This document shows, piece after piece, positions 36,986 to 46,310 of a DNA stretch of 64,000 bases. Source of the stretch: Betaproteobacteria bacterium (GTDB lineage: Bacteria > Pseudomonadota > Gammaproteobacteria > Burkholderiales > Thiobacillaceae). Made by a program: the position numbers and the translations under genes. The number at the start of each line of letters is the position of its first letter. The first letter of the stretch is position 1. The DNA lies in contig JACRAU010000019.1 of NCBI GenBank assembly GCA_016234655.1, positions 1-64,000 on the forward strand. Direction: 5' to 3'. The notes beneath the pieces were generated by a model, which saw only the letters and a program-made list of their open reading frames with translations, searched no databases and was not told the origin of the DNA.

Positions 36986-38332
36986 ATGCACCTGCACATC
37001 CTCGGTATCTGCGGTACCTTCATGGGCGGCATCGCCGTCATCGCCAAACAGGCAGGACACCGGGTCACCGGCTGCGACGCCAACGTCTACCCGCCGATGA
37101 GCACTCAACTCGAGGCCCAGGGCATCGAGCTGATCCAGGGCTTCGGCGCCGAGCAGATCGAGCTCAACCCCGACGTCTATGTCATCGGCAACGTGGTCAC
37201 CCGCGGCAAGCAGCCCCTGATGGAGGCCATCCTCGACCGCGGCTTGCCCTACATCTCCGGGCCGCAGTGGTTGCTCGAAAACGTCTTGCACGACAAATGG
37301 GTGCTGGCGGTGGCCGGCACCCACGGCAAGACCACCACCTCGGGCATGCTGGCCTGGATTTTGGAAGACGCCAAGCTCGACCCCGGCTATCTGGTCGGCG
37401 GCGTGCCGCGCAACTTCGGGGTTTCCGCCCGGCTGACCGAGTCGCCCTTCTTCGTGATCGAGGCCGACGAATACGACACAGCCTTCTTCGACAAGCGCTC
37501 CAAATTCGTCCACTACCACCCGCGCACGGCGGTGCTGAACAATCTGGAATACGACCACGCCGACATCTTCCCCGACCTCGCGGCGATCGAGACCCAGTTC
37601 CATCATTTGGTGCGCACCGTGCCGGGCAACGGCCTGGTGGTGGCCAACGGCCGCGAGGCGAGCTTGGATCGGGTGATCGCACGCGGCTGCTGGACGCCGG
37701 TGGAACGTACCGGCATCGCATCCGGTTGGCAGGCGATCGAGCAGGGGCCGAACGCCTTCGATGTCTTGCTCAACGGCCAGATGCAAGGCCGGGTGGAGTG
37801 GGAACTGCTCGGCGACCACAACCGCATGAACGGCCTGGCCGCCATCGCCGCCGCCCGCCATGCCGGGGTGCCGGCCAAGGCGGGCATCGAGGCCCTGGGC
37901 CGGTTCCAGAACGTGAAGCGGCGGCTGGAGCTGCGCGGCGAGGTGAACGGCATCGCGGTCTACGACGACTTCGCTCACCACCCGACCGCGATCGAGACCA
38001 CCGTGGCCGGCCTGCGCGGCAAGGTGAACGGGGCGCGTATCCTCGCCGTGCTGGAGCCGCGCTCCAACACCATGAAGCTGGGCGCGATGAAGGCACAATT
38101 GCCCGGCAGCCTGCACGGCGCCGATGCGGTGTTCTGCTATGCCGGCGGTGTCGATTGGGATGTGGCCGGCACCTTGGCGCCGCTGGGCGACAAGGCCACG
38201 GTGCATCAAGATTTGGCCGCGATGATCGAGGCCATTGCGCAGGCGGCCAAGAGCGGCGACCATGTGCTGATCATGAGCAACGGCGGCTTCGGCGGCATTC
38301 ATGACAAATTGCTGGCGAGGCTGGCGCGCTAA
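36986..38332 (+). CDS. mpl: UDP-MurNAc:tripeptide ligase Mpl (murein recycling)
   Basis: Ligates recycled L-Ala-gamma-D-Glu-meso-DAP to UDP-MurNAc. The 448-aa length matches E. coli Mpl (457). Features are the N-terminal Rossmann region HILGICGTFMGGIAVIAKQAGH, ATP loop AGTHGKTTTSGML (about 108-120), the Mur-ligase central motif EADEYDTAFFDKRSKF and the C-terminal domain with YDDFAHHPTAIE. The GTFMGG N-terminus separates Mpl from MurC. It is the first gene before the MCE operon, 18 bp from it. Confidence 0.95.
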   Translation: MHLHILGICGTFMGGIAVIAKQAGHRVTGCDANVYPPMSTQLEAQGIELIQGFGAEQIELNPDVYVIGNVVTRGKQPLMEAILDRGLPYISGPQWLLENVLHDKWVLAVAGTHGKTTTSGMLAWILEDAKLDPGYLVGGVPRNFGVSARLTESPFFVIEADEYDTAFFDKRSKFVHYHPRTAVLNNLEYDHADIFPDLAAIETQFHHLVRTVPGNGLVVANGREASLDRVIARGCWTPVERTGIASGWQAIEQGPNAFDVLLNGQMQGRVEWELLGDHNRMNGLAAIAAARHAGVPAKAGIEALGRFQNVKRRLELRGEVNGIAVYDDFAHHPTAIETTVAGLRGKVNGARILAVLEPRSNTMKLGAMKAQLPGSLHGADAVFCYAGGVDWDVAGTLAPLGDKATVHQDLAAMIEAIAQAAKSGDHVLIMSNGGFGGIHDKLLARLAR

Positions 38333-38350
38333 ATCCGTAGGGAGCCTGGC

Positions 38351-39487
38351 TTGGGCGAGCAAGCGGCGGCATCCACATCCTGGCATCAATCGCGGCCCGA
38401 CGTCGAAGGCTGGCGCCTGAGCCTGCGCGGCCGTTGGTGCCTGGAGCAGCTCGCGGCCATCGACGCCGCCATTCCGAAACTCTCCATCCCGCGCGATGCC
38501 GTCGTCGTGCTCGATGCCGGCGAACTCAAGGCGCTGGACAGCGCGGGCGCGATGCTCTTGGTGCGCCGCTTGTGGCAGGCCGGCGTGGCCTGGCCGAACG
38601 TGCGGCGCGACGCGCTGCCCGCGCGGCATCGGCATTTGCTCGATCTGGTCGAGCAGCGGTTCGAAGAAGCGGCGCTGGCGGCGCGGCCCCGGCCGAACGC
38701 CCTAGCCCGTCTGGGCCGGGCGGTGGCCGACGGCCTGCGTGAGATTCATAGCCGGCTGCGTTTTCTCGGCCACGCCGCCGCCACTCTGGCCGAAACCTTG
38801 TTCAAGCCGCGCCATCTGCGGCCGCGCGAGCTGTTCGTGCAACTCGATTTGGTCGGCCTGCGCGCGTTGCCCATCGTGGTGATGATGAATTTCCTGATCG
38901 GCGTGGTGGTGGCCTATCTCACCGGCATCCAGATCCAGAAGTTCGGCGCCAACATCTTCATCGTCGACGGCGTCAGCCTCGGCGTCTGCCGCGAGCTGGC
39001 GCCGGTGCTGGTCGCGGTGCTGGTGGCCGGGCGCTCCGGTTCGGCCTTCACCGCGCAGATCGGCGCGATGAAGGTGGCCGACGAAATCGCCGCGATCATC
39101 ACCCTCGGCCTGTCGGCCTTCCAGGTCTTGGTGTTGCCGCGCCTGATCGCGGTCATCTTGGCCATGCCCCTGCTCACCTTCGTCGGCGACCTGGCCGGGC
39201 TCTACGGCGGCATGCTGATCGCCGACCTGCAACTCGATATCTCCTATGCCGCTTTCATCGAGCGATTGCAGTCCGTATTGAAGTTGAAGACCGTGTTGAT
39301 CGGCCTGGGCAAGGCGCCGTTCTTCGCCGCCGCCATCGGCCTGATCGCCTGCCACAACGGCCTGCGCGTCAGCCGCGACAGCCGCAGCGTCGGCCTGGCC
39401 ACCACCGCCACCGTGGTGCAGAGCATCGTCGCGGTGATCGTGATCGACGCCTTCTTCGCCGTGCTCTTGAGCGAGCTGGGGATATGA
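38351..39487 (+). CDS. MlaE-type permease with N-terminal STAS domain
   Basis: Inner-membrane permease of an MCE lipid-transport ABC system. The 378-aa protein joins a STAS-like domain (residues about 15-110, VVVLDAGELKALDSAGAMLLV), corresponding to separate MlaB, to an MlaE permease domain (about 125-378, GLRALPIVVMMNFLIGVVVAYLTG-type). Conserved RELAPVLVAVLVAGRSGSAF and GAMKVADEI are present. It begins with TTG, preceded by AGGGAG (38339-38344). Its stop overlaps the ATPase start (ATGA), so all four genes to 41731 form one operon. Confidence 0.9.
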   Translation: MGEQAAASTSWHQSRPDVEGWRLSLRGRWCLEQLAAIDAAIPKLSIPRDAVVVLDAGELKALDSAGAMLLVRRLWQAGVAWPNVRRDALPARHRHLLDLVEQRFEEAALAARPRPNALARLGRAVADGLREIHSRLRFLGHAAATLAETLFKPRHLRPRELFVQLDLVGLRALPIVVMMNFLIGVVVAYLTGIQIQKFGANIFIVDGVSLGVCRELAPVLVAVLVAGRSGSAFTAQIGAMKVADEIAAIITLGLSAFQVLVLPRLIAVILAMPLLTFVGDLAGLYGGMLIADLQLDISYAAFIERLQSVLKLKTVLIGLGKAPFFAAAIGLIACHNGLRVSRDSRSVGLATTATVVQSIVAVIVIDAFFAVLLSELGI

Positions 39488-40239
39488 GCGGGCCTATCGT
39501 CGAGGCGCAAAACATCCGCACTCGGCTCGGCGGCGCCTGGGTGCACGACGGCGTGGATTTCCGGGTTGGTCGGGGCGAGCTGGTGGCCCTGATCGGCAGC
39601 AGCGGCACCGGCAAGACCGTGCTGCTGAATGAATTGATCGGTCTGATGCGGCCGACCGCCGGCGCGGCACAGCTGTTCGGCATCGACATCTCGCAGGCCA
39701 GCCTGGAGACGCTGAACGCCTTGCGCCGCCGTTTCGGCGTATTGTTCCAGGACGGCGCCTTGTTCTCCTCGCTCACCGTGGCCGAGAACGTCGCCGCGCC
39801 GATGCGCGAGCACCTGGCCCTGCCGCGCGCCCTGCGGAACCAACTGGTCGAGTTTCGCCTGGCCATGGCCGGTCTACCCTTGTCGGCCTTGGACAAGCGA
39901 CCGGCCGAGCTGTCCGGCGGCATGCGCAAGCGCGCGGCCCTGGCGCGCGCCCTGGCCCTGGAGCCGGAGCTGCTGTTCCTGGACGAGCCGACCTCGGGCC
40001 TGGACCCGATCGCCGCGCGCGCCTTCGACCGGGTGGTGCGCACGCTATGCGACAGCCTGGGCCTGACGGTGTTCATGAACACCCACGATCTCGATACTTT
40101 ATGGGGCATCGTCGACCGCGTGATCGTGCTGAGCGCCGGCCGGGTGATCGCCGATGGCCCGGTGGCCGAGGTGGCCAGGGTTGATGAGCCGTGGATTCAG
40201 TCGTATTTTGCGGCTCATGTGCCGCATCGCGGCGGATAG
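39484..40239 (+). CDS. MlaF-type ABC transporter ATP-binding protein
   Basis: ATPase of the MCE transporter. The 251-aa product has Walker A GSSGTGKT (about residues 38-45), Q-loop FGVLFQDGALF, signature LSGGMRKRAALARALA, Walker B LLFLDEPTSGLDP and the switch His in NTHDLDT. The FQDGALF sequence after the Q-loop is typical of MlaF. The start overlaps the permease stop and the MCE gene follows after 8 bp. Confidence 0.94.
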   Translation: MSGPIVEAQNIRTRLGGAWVHDGVDFRVGRGELVALIGSSGTGKTVLLNELIGLMRPTAGAAQLFGIDISQASLETLNALRRRFGVLFQDGALFSSLTVAENVAAPMREHLALPRALRNQLVEFRLAMAGLPLSALDKRPAELSGGMRKRAALARALALEPELLFLDEPTSGLDPIAARAFDRVVRTLCDSLGLTVFMNTHDLDTLWGIVDRVIVLSAGRVIADGPVAEVARVDEPWIQSYFAAHVPHRGG

Positions 40240-40247
40240 GAGAAGGC

Positions 40248-41141
40248 ATGGAATCGGAAGCGCGTTATGCCTGGGTCGGCGCCGTCATCATCGGCCTGAT
40301 CGTGCTCGTGGCGACCGGCCTGCTTTGGTTGCAAGGCGGCCTGGCCGCGCATGACGTGAAGCGCTTCACCGTCTATTTCCGCACCCAGTCGCTCGACGGC
40401 CTGCAACTCAATAGCGACGTGAAGATGTACGGCATCAAGGTCGGCAAGGTGATCGATTACCGCATCCTGCCGACCGAGGCGAAGAACGTGCGCGTGGTGA
40501 TCGAGGTCGACGCCAAGGCGCCGGTGATGGAGGGCGCGGTCGCGATGGTCAACCGCAACCTGTTGACCGGCCTGGCCAGCATCGAAGTGAACAATCAGGC
40601 GGAAAAGGCGCCGCTGCTGGAAAAGGTGCCAGAGGGCGAGGACTACCCGATCTTGGCCGAGGGCCAAGCCAAGCTGACCCGCTTCGCCGAACGCATGGAA
40701 GGCGTGGCCGAGCGCGCCGACGAAACCTTGAGCCGGATGAACCGGGCGCTGTCCGAGCGCAACCTGCAATCGGTCGAGCGCACCCTGGCCAACCTGAGCG
40801 AGGCCAGCGGCAGCGTCGCGCGCGGCCTGCCCGAACTCAAGGGCGCGTTGATCGCGGCGCGCAATACCGCCGAGCAGACCCATCGCCAGATCGAGCGGCT
40901 CGGCCCCAAGTTGGAGGCGACGCTGGACGAGACCCGGCAGCTCGCGCAGGAGATGCGCGGCGGCATGAGCCAATTGCGCCTGACGACCGATCTGGGCCTT
41001 CAGGAGTTGCAAGCCACCGGCCGGGCGCTACGCAGCGCGAGCCAAACCGTGGGCGATGCCGCGCGCACCTTGCGCGAGCCGGCCGGCGCGCTGTTCGGCC
41101 CGGCACCCGAAAACCTGGGACCGGGAGAGGAGAGCCCATGA
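40248..41141 (+). CDS. MCE-domain (MlaD-type) lipid transport protein
   Basis: Periplasmic substrate-binding ring subunit anchored in the inner membrane. It is 297 aa with one membrane span (about residues 8-28, WVGAVIIGLIVLVATG), one MCE domain (about 38-118, FTVYFRTQSLDGLQLNSDVKM opening) and a long alpha-helical C-terminal part (about 150-280) that could form a tunnel across the periplasm. The C-terminal helix is longer than in MlaD (183 aa in E. coli) and closer to longer MCE proteins. AGGAGA precedes the ATG at 40248. It overlaps the lipoprotein gene by ATGA. Confidence 0.92.
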   Translation: MESEARYAWVGAVIIGLIVLVATGLLWLQGGLAAHDVKRFTVYFRTQSLDGLQLNSDVKMYGIKVGKVIDYRILPTEAKNVRVVIEVDAKAPVMEGAVAMVNRNLLTGLASIEVNNQAEKAPLLEKVPEGEDYPILAEGQAKLTRFAERMEGVAERADETLSRMNRALSERNLQSVERTLANLSEASGSVARGLPELKGALIAARNTAEQTHRQIERLGPKLEATLDETRQLAQEMRGGMSQLRLTTDLGLQELQATGRALRSASQTVGDAARTLREPAGALFGPAPENLGPGEESP

Positions 41142-41731
41142 AGCGCCATGCCTGGCTGATCGCGCTGGCCTTGGCCGGCTGCGTGAACATCGACATCGAG
41201 ACGCCGGTCAAGAACTACTACGTGCTCAACGACGCCGGGCCGGCGGTTTGCGAGGCGACGCCCGGCAAAGCGGCCCTGCTGATCGACCTATTGAACCCGG
41301 CCGCGTTCTACAACGCGCCGAACCTGGCTTATGGCCGCAATGCCGAGAGCCGAGGCTATTACCAATATGCGCAATGGGCCGACCGGCCGACGCAGCGGGT
41401 CGGCCTGCTGTTGCGCGACCGGCTGCGCGCCACCTGCCTATACCGCCAAGTCGCCCTGAGCGGCGAGGGCATGAGCGGCGACCTGCAATTGGGCGTCAAG
41501 TTGCTCGACCTCTATCACGACACCGCGACGCCGCCGGGCCAAGCGCGCATCGTGCTCGACGTGCAATTGATCCGGCGCGGCACGGCCGGCCTGTTGGCGC
41601 ACAAGACCTTCGCCGCCGCCGCGCCGGCGACCGGCCACGATGCCGTCGGCGCGGCGGCGGGCTTCAATACGGCCCTGCCCAGGCTGTTCGATGAAATCGG
41701 CGCCTGGCTCGCCCAGCAACCGCGCAACTGA
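41138..41731 (+). CDS. PqiC-like ABC-transport auxiliary lipoprotein
   Basis: A 197-aa lipoprotein with signal peptide ending LALAGC, acylated Cys15. The mature domain belongs to the type also represented by PqiC (DUF330): NYYVLNDA, AFYNAPNLAYGRN and YAQWADRPTQRV are the recognisable stretches. It would sit in the outer membrane at the far end of the MCE tunnel, replacing the MlaC/MlaA route. The gene overlaps the MCE gene by 4 bp and closes the operon. Confidence 0.87.
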   Translation: MKRHAWLIALALAGCVNIDIETPVKNYYVLNDAGPAVCEATPGKAALLIDLLNPAAFYNAPNLAYGRNAESRGYYQYAQWADRPTQRVGLLLRDRLRATCLYRQVALSGEGMSGDLQLGVKLLDLYHDTATPPGQARIVLDVQLIRRGTAGLLAHKTFAAAAPATGHDAVGAAAGFNTALPRLFDEIGAWLAQQPRN

Positions 41732-41810
41732 GGCGCGCATTTCGCCGATGCCGCGCATCGGGTAGCATTCGGACTTTCCTCGCGCGGCTTGCCGCGCCCC
41801 GACCCCGTTC

Positions 41811-42368
41811 ATGCTGATCTATATCCACGGCTTCAACAGTTCCTCCCAGTCCGGCAAGGCGCGCGAACTCCAGGCCTATCTGGCCGAGCGCGGCCTGGCC
41901 GGCGGCTACGTCTGCCCCGATCTGCCGCACCGGCCGAGCGAGGCCATCGCCCTGCTCGAGCGCCATATCGCGCAAAGCCCGACGCCGGTGAAGCTGATGG
42001 GCAGCTCGCTCGGCGGTTTCTACGCGACCTACCTTGCGGAAAAGCACGGCCTCAAGGCGGTGCAGATCAATCCCTGCGTCGGTTGCGACGCCAAGCTGGC
42101 CGATGAAGTAGGCAAGCCGCAGAAGAACTGGCACAGCGGCGAGGCATACCAATTCAGCGCCCGGCACCTGGCCGAGTTGCAGGCGATGAAGGTGGGCGGG
42201 ATCACGCAGCCCGAGCGTTATCTCTTGCTGGTCGAGACCGGCGACGAGGTGCTCGACTACCGCGAGGCGGTGGCCTATTTCCGGGGTGCGCGGCAACACG
42301 TGCTCGAAGGCGGCGACCACGGCTTTAGCCGCTTTGCCGAATACATCCCGACCATTCTGGAGTTCTGA
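41811..42368 (+). CDS. yqiA: YqiA-family alpha/beta-hydrolase (esterase)
   Basis: A 185-aa serine hydrolase with N-terminal LIYIHGFNSSSQSGKA, the nucleophile elbow GSSLGG (Ser66), an Asp in VETGDEVLDYREA and the catalytic His in GGDHGFSRF. The length matches E. coli YqiA (193 aa), an esterase of unknown natural substrate. The RNase II gene starts 8 bp downstream. The 79-bp gap upstream separates it from the MCE operon. Confidence 0.93.
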   Translation: MLIYIHGFNSSSQSGKARELQAYLAERGLAGGYVCPDLPHRPSEAIALLERHIAQSPTPVKLMGSSLGGFYATYLAEKHGLKAVQINPCVGCDAKLADEVGKPQKNWHSGEAYQFSARHLAELQAMKVGGITQPERYLLLVETGDEVLDYREAVAYFRGARQHVLEGGDHGFSRFAEYIPTILEF

Positions 42369-42376
42369 ACGCCATC

Positions 42377-44215
42377 ATGTACATCTATTACGAGGAAGAT
42401 GGCGACATCAAGGCCGGCACCATCCTGACCGACAACGACGCCTCGGTGCAGTTGGAGTCGCAGCACGGCAAACGGGCCAAGGTGAAGGCGGCCAATATCC
42501 TGCTGCGCTTTGCGGCGCCGGCCCCGGCCGCCGCCATGGATGGCGCGCGCAAGTTGGGCGAGGAACTCGATCCCGATTTTCTGTGGGAAGTGGCGGGCGA
42601 GGCCGAATTCGGTTTTCAAGAACTCGCCCGCGAGTATTACGGCCACGAGCCCGCCGCGCCCGAGGCCGGCGCGGTGTTGCTCAAGCTGCACGAGTCGCCG
42701 ATCTACTTCTACAAAAAGGGCAAGGGCCGCTACAAGGCGGCGCCGGCCGAGGCGCTGAACGCGGCCAAGGCCGCGCTGGAGCGCAAGGCGCGCGAGACGG
42801 CGCAGAAGGCCGAGTGGGCGGCGCAACTGGTCGCCGGCCGATTGCCCGAGCCCTTCCGCCACCAGGTCTTCCACCTGCTGCACAAGCCGGACAAGAACGC
42901 GCTGGAATTCAAGGCGCTGAGCGATGCCTGTAGCGCGACGGGGTTGACCCCGGTGCTGCTCATGGACAAGTGCGGCGCCATCCCGTCCAGCCACGAATAC
43001 CATTTGCAGGCCTTCCTGCTCGAGCACTTCCCCAAGGGCGTCGGCTTCCCCGAGTTGCACGCGCCGCCGCCGCCGCCCGACCTGCCGCCGGGCGATGCGC
43101 CGGCCTTCAGCATCGACGACGCCGCCACCACCGAGATCGACGACGCCTTCTCGGTGATCTTCCGGCCCGATGGTTCAATTCGCGTCGGCATCCACATCGC
43201 CGCGCCGGCCTTGGGCATCGCGCCGGACAGCGAGCTCGACCGCGTCGCCGCTACGCGCCTGTCCACCGTATACATGCCGGGCGGCAAGATCACCATGCTG
43301 CCCGAGGCCCTGGTTCAGCGTTACACCCTGGCCGAGAACCGCGACTGCGCGGCGCTCTCGCTCTATGTCGAGGTCGGCCCCGACTACGGCATCCGCGAGG
43401 TGCAGACCCAGGCCGACGTCATTCGCATCGCCGCCAACCTGCGGCACGAAACCCTGGAGCCCTTGTTCAACGAAGACACCATCGGCGACGGCGGCGCCGA
43501 CTACCCCTTCCGCCGCGAGCTGGAATGGTTGTGGGGCTTCGCCTGCCACCTGGAGGCGGCGCGCGGCAAGGCCGACCAGGTGCAGCGCCTGGACTACGTG
43601 TTCAAGGTGGCCGACGAAAAGGTGCAGATCGTGCCGCGCGTGCGCGGCAACCCCATCGACAAGCTGGTGTCCGAGATGATGATCCTGGCCAACAGCCGCT
43701 GGGGCCGGCTGCTGGCCGAGACCGAGGTCACCGGCATCTACCGGGCGCAGACCCAGGGCAAGGTGCGCATGACCCTGCGGCCGGCGCCGCACGAGGGCCT
43801 GGGCGTCGAGCACTACGCCTGGAGCACCTCGCCGTTGCGCCGCTTCGTCGACCTGATCAACCAGCGCCAGATCATCGCCGCCGTGCGCGGCGAGACCCCG
43901 GCCTATGCCGGCAACGACCCGATGCTATTCGCCCACGTGCGCGACTTCGAGCTGGCCTACGACGCTTATGCCGACTTCCAGCGCAAGATGGAGCGCTATT
44001 GGTGCTTGCGTTGGCTGATGCAGGAAAATATCGTGGAGCGCGAAGCCACCGTGTTGAAGGAGAACCTGGTGCGCTTCGACGGCATGCCCCTGGCGATTCG
44101 GGTGACCGGCGCGCCGGCCTTGAACCCCGGCGAGCGCGTGCGTGTGACGGTCGGCGGCTTCGACCTGCTCGATGTCGAGCTGGCCTGCCAATTCGTTGCT
44201 AGATTGGAGAACTGA
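42377..44215 (+). CDS. RNase II-family exoribonuclease (RNB domain)
   Basis: A 612-aa 3'-5' exoribonuclease candidate. The N-terminal region resembles a cold-shock fold (MYIYYEEDGDIKAGTI), followed by a helical segment and the RNB catalytic domain from about residue 240, opening with SIDDAATTEIDDAFSV, whose Asp residues hold Mg2+. The tail is an S1-like fold (ERVRVTVGGFDLLDVEL). The STSPLRRFVDLINQRQ motif is typical. It is shorter than RNase II (644) and RNase R (813). This N-terminal version is common in betaproteobacteria. Confidence 0.92.
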   Translation: MYIYYEEDGDIKAGTILTDNDASVQLESQHGKRAKVKAANILLRFAAPAPAAAMDGARKLGEELDPDFLWEVAGEAEFGFQELAREYYGHEPAAPEAGAVLLKLHESPIYFYKKGKGRYKAAPAEALNAAKAALERKARETAQKAEWAAQLVAGRLPEPFRHQVFHLLHKPDKNALEFKALSDACSATGLTPVLLMDKCGAIPSSHEYHLQAFLLEHFPKGVGFPELHAPPPPPDLPPGDAPAFSIDDAATTEIDDAFSVIFRPDGSIRVGIHIAAPALGIAPDSELDRVAATRLSTVYMPGGKITMLPEALVQRYTLAENRDCAALSLYVEVGPDYGIREVQTQADVIRIAANLRHETLEPLFNEDTIGDGGADYPFRRELEWLWGFACHLEAARGKADQVQRLDYVFKVADEKVQIVPRVRGNPIDKLVSEMMILANSRWGRLLAETEVTGIYRAQTQGKVRMTLRPAPHEGLGVEHYAWSTSPLRRFVDLINQRQIIAAVRGETPAYAGNDPMLFAHVRDFELAYDAYADFQRKMERYWCLRWLMQENIVEREATVLKENLVRFDGMPLAIRVTGAPALNPGERVRVTVGGFDLLDVELACQFVARLEN

Positions 44216-44222
44216 GCCGCCG

Positions 44223-45104
44223 ATGGCCTATGTCGCGCGCACCTCGGTCGATTGGGACGACCGCTTCAGCCAAGCGATCATCGTCTCCGCCATCGTGCAT
44301 ATCATCCTGATCTTCGGCATCCGCTTCGTCGCGCCCAACGCCAAGCTGTTCGAAAGCAAGCTGCCGATGGAAGTGGTGCTGGTCAACAGCCATAGCCCGG
44401 ACAAGCCCCTGAAGCCCGACGTGCTGGCCCAGGCCAACCTCGACGGCGGCGGCGACACCGACGAAAAACGCCAGGCCAAGAGCCCCTTGCCGAAGAGGGT
44501 GGCCGACAGCGCCGCCTCGGCCGAGCAGCGCCTGAACGCGCGGGCCGACATGTTGGAAGAGCAGGCGCGCACGCTGTTGCTGCAAGGCAAATCCAATTAC
44601 GCCCTGCCCCAGGCCAAGACCCGGCCCGAGACCGCGCCGAACCTGCCCGACCCGAACGTCGCGCCGCTCGATCTGACCGCGCGCAGCCTGGAAATGGCCA
44701 AGCTCGCCGCCCGCATCGACCAGCAGTGGGAGGCCAGCCAAAGCCGGCCGCGCCGCGCCTTCGTCGGCGCTCGCGCGCAAGAGTTCGTCTACGCCCGCTA
44801 TGTCGAAGACTGGCGGCTCAAGGTCGAGCGCTACGGCAACAACAACTACCCCGAAGCGGCCCGGCGCGAGGGCCTGTACGGCTCGCTGGTGCTCACGGTG
44901 GAGATCGGCTCGGACGGTCGGGTGGTCGATGTCCATATCGACCGCAGTTCGGGTTCGAAGCTGCTCGACGCCGCCGCCGCCAAGATCGTCGAAAGCGCCG
45001 GGCCGTATTCGCCCTTCCCGGTCGAGATGCGCAAGAAGGTGGACATTCTCAGTATCACCCGGACCTGGTCGTTCACCCGGTCCGACCAGTTGACCACGCA
45101 GTAA
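44223..45104 (+). CDS. tonB: TonB-family energy transducer
   Basis: Couples the proton-motive force to outer-membrane transport. The 293-aa protein has a short cytoplasmic N-terminus, one membrane anchor (about residues 15-34, AIIVSAIVHIILIFGI), a long periplasmic linker with a helical Glu/Arg-rich part, and a TonB C-terminal domain (about 205-285, YGNNNYPEAARREGLYGSLVL). The Ser-x3-His pattern in the anchor (SAIVH) is that of TonB proteins using ExbBD, although exbBD are not here. The start ATG lies 7 bp after the RNase stop. Confidence 0.88.
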   Translation: MAYVARTSVDWDDRFSQAIIVSAIVHIILIFGIRFVAPNAKLFESKLPMEVVLVNSHSPDKPLKPDVLAQANLDGGGDTDEKRQAKSPLPKRVADSAASAEQRLNARADMLEEQARTLLLQGKSNYALPQAKTRPETAPNLPDPNVAPLDLTARSLEMAKLAARIDQQWEASQSRPRRAFVGARAQEFVYARYVEDWRLKVERYGNNNYPEAARREGLYGSLVLTVEIGSDGRVVDVHIDRSSGSKLLDAAAAKIVESAGPYSPFPVEMRKKVDILSITRTWSFTRSDQLTTQ

Positions 45105-45111
45105 ACTCCAA

Positions 45112-45170
45112 ATCCCCTCTCCCCAACCCTTTATGCCCTTTAGGGTGCTCCCCCGCCTACGGGGGAGAGG
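45112..45170. repeat. GC-rich palindromic repeat interrupted by a 17-nt insert
   Basis: The repeat has arms CCCCTCTCCCC (left) and GGGGGAGAGGG (right) around the hairpin CTCCCCCG-CCTA-CGGGGGAG (45149-45168), the family seen intact at 7281-7355. Bases 45130-45146 (TTTATGCCCTTTAGGGT) do not belong: on the minus strand they read ACCCTAAAGGGCATAAA, the same 17-nt core found in repeats at 46333-46349 and 50666-50682. Confidence 0.8.
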
Positions 45171-45195
45171 GCAGCCCCCATTCCCATAGCCATAA

Positions 45196-45230
45196 AGGGC
45201 TTATAAAAAGCCCTAATGCCATGATAAAAT
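45196..45230 (+). promoter_or_regulatory. Candidate promoter and hairpin upstream of fbp
   Basis: TGATAAAAT (45222-45230) is an extended -10 box 41 bp before the fbp ATG. A 7-bp stem AGGGCTT / AAGCCCT (45196-45202, 45208-45214) lies where the -35 element would be and could be an operator. The palindrome also contains part of the CATAAAGGGC wording seen in the 17-nt inserts. Confidence 0.45.
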
Positions 45231-45271
45231 TGGCGATTCTTCTTTTCTAAAGCAATCGCGAGGGCAGTAGC

Positions 45272-46303
45272 ATGCATATCGGAACCACCCTGACCCAGTT
45301 CCTGATCGAGGAACAGCGCCACGTCCAGGGCGCCACCGGCGACTTCACCGGCCTGTTGAACGACGTTGTCACCGCCTGCAAGATGATCTCCAACGGCGTC
45401 AACCACGGCGGCCTGCTCGGCGTGCTGGGCGCGGCCGGCTCCGAGAACGTCCAGGGCGAAGAGCAGAAAAAGATGGACATCCTGTCCAACGAGATATTCC
45501 TCAAGCGCAACGAGTGGGCCGGCCACCTGGCCGCCATGGCCTCGGAAGAGATGGACGAGATATATCAGATTCCCGCCGGCAACCCGCGCGGCAAGTACCT
45601 GCTGATGTTCGATCCGCTCGACGGCTCGTCCAACATGGACGTCAACGTCTCGGTCGGCTCCATCTTCTCTATCCTGCGCTGCCCCGGCAATGAGAACGTC
45701 GATGGCCCGACCCCGGTCGAGGCCTTCATGCAGCCCGGCGTCAAGCAGGTCTGTGCCGGCTACGCCATCTACGGCCCGTCCACCATGCTGGTGCTGACCA
45801 CCGGCCACGGCGTCAACGGCTTCACCCTCGACCCCAACGTCGGCGAGTTCGTGCTCACCCACGAGAACATGACCATCCCGGCCGACACCAAGGAATTCGC
45901 CATCAACATGTCGAACTACCGCTTCTGGGAAGAGCCGGTGCGCCGTTATGTCGACGAGTGCCTGAAGGGATCGGCCGGCCCGCGCGGCAAGGACTTCAAC
46001 ATGCGCTGGGTGGCGAGCATGGTGGCCGAGGTGCACCGCATCCTCACCCGCGGCGGCGTGTTCATGTACCCGATGGACGAGAAGCTGCGCGAGAAGGGCG
46101 GCAAGCTGCGCCTGATGTACGAAGCCAACCCCATGAGCTTCATCGTCGAGCAGGCCGGCGGCGCCGCCACCACCGGCCGCGAGCGCATCATGGAGCTGCA
46201 ACCTAAGGGCATCCACCAGCGCGTGCCCGTGGTGCTCGGCTCCAAGAACGAAGTGGACGTGATCACCCGTTACCACGCCAGCCCGGAAGCCGCCGCCGCT
46301 TAA
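45272..46303 (+). CDS. fbp: Fructose-1,6-bisphosphatase class I
   Basis: Hydrolyses fructose-1,6-bisphosphate to fructose-6-phosphate in gluconeogenesis and in the Calvin cycle. The 343-aa product has the class I metal site [19 protein letters not shown] (residues about 114-132), the preceding [11 protein letters not shown], the substrate loop near [15 protein letters not shown] and [23 protein letters not shown] lies 8 bp before the ATG. No other Calvin-cycle gene is adjacent, so the autotrophic role is not shown by context. A terminator follows at 46391. Confidence 0.97.
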   Translation: MHIGTTLTQFLIEEQRHVQGATGDFTGLLNDVVTACKMISNGVNHGGLLGVLGAAGSENVQGEEQKKMDILSNEIFLKRNEWAGHLAAMASEEMDEIYQIPAGNPRGKYLLMFDPLDGSSNMDVNVSVGSIFSILRCPGNENVDGPTPVEAFMQPGVKQVCAGYAIYGPSTMLVLTTGHGVNGFTLDPNVGEFVLTHENMTIPADTKEFAINMSNYRFWEEPVRRYVDECLKGSAGPRGKDFNMRWVASMVAEVHRILTRGGVFMYPMDEKLREKGGKLRLMYEANPMSFIVEQAGGAATTGRERIMELQPKGIHQRVPVVLGSKNEVDVITRYHASPEAAAA

Positions 46304-46310
46304 GGTAGTC

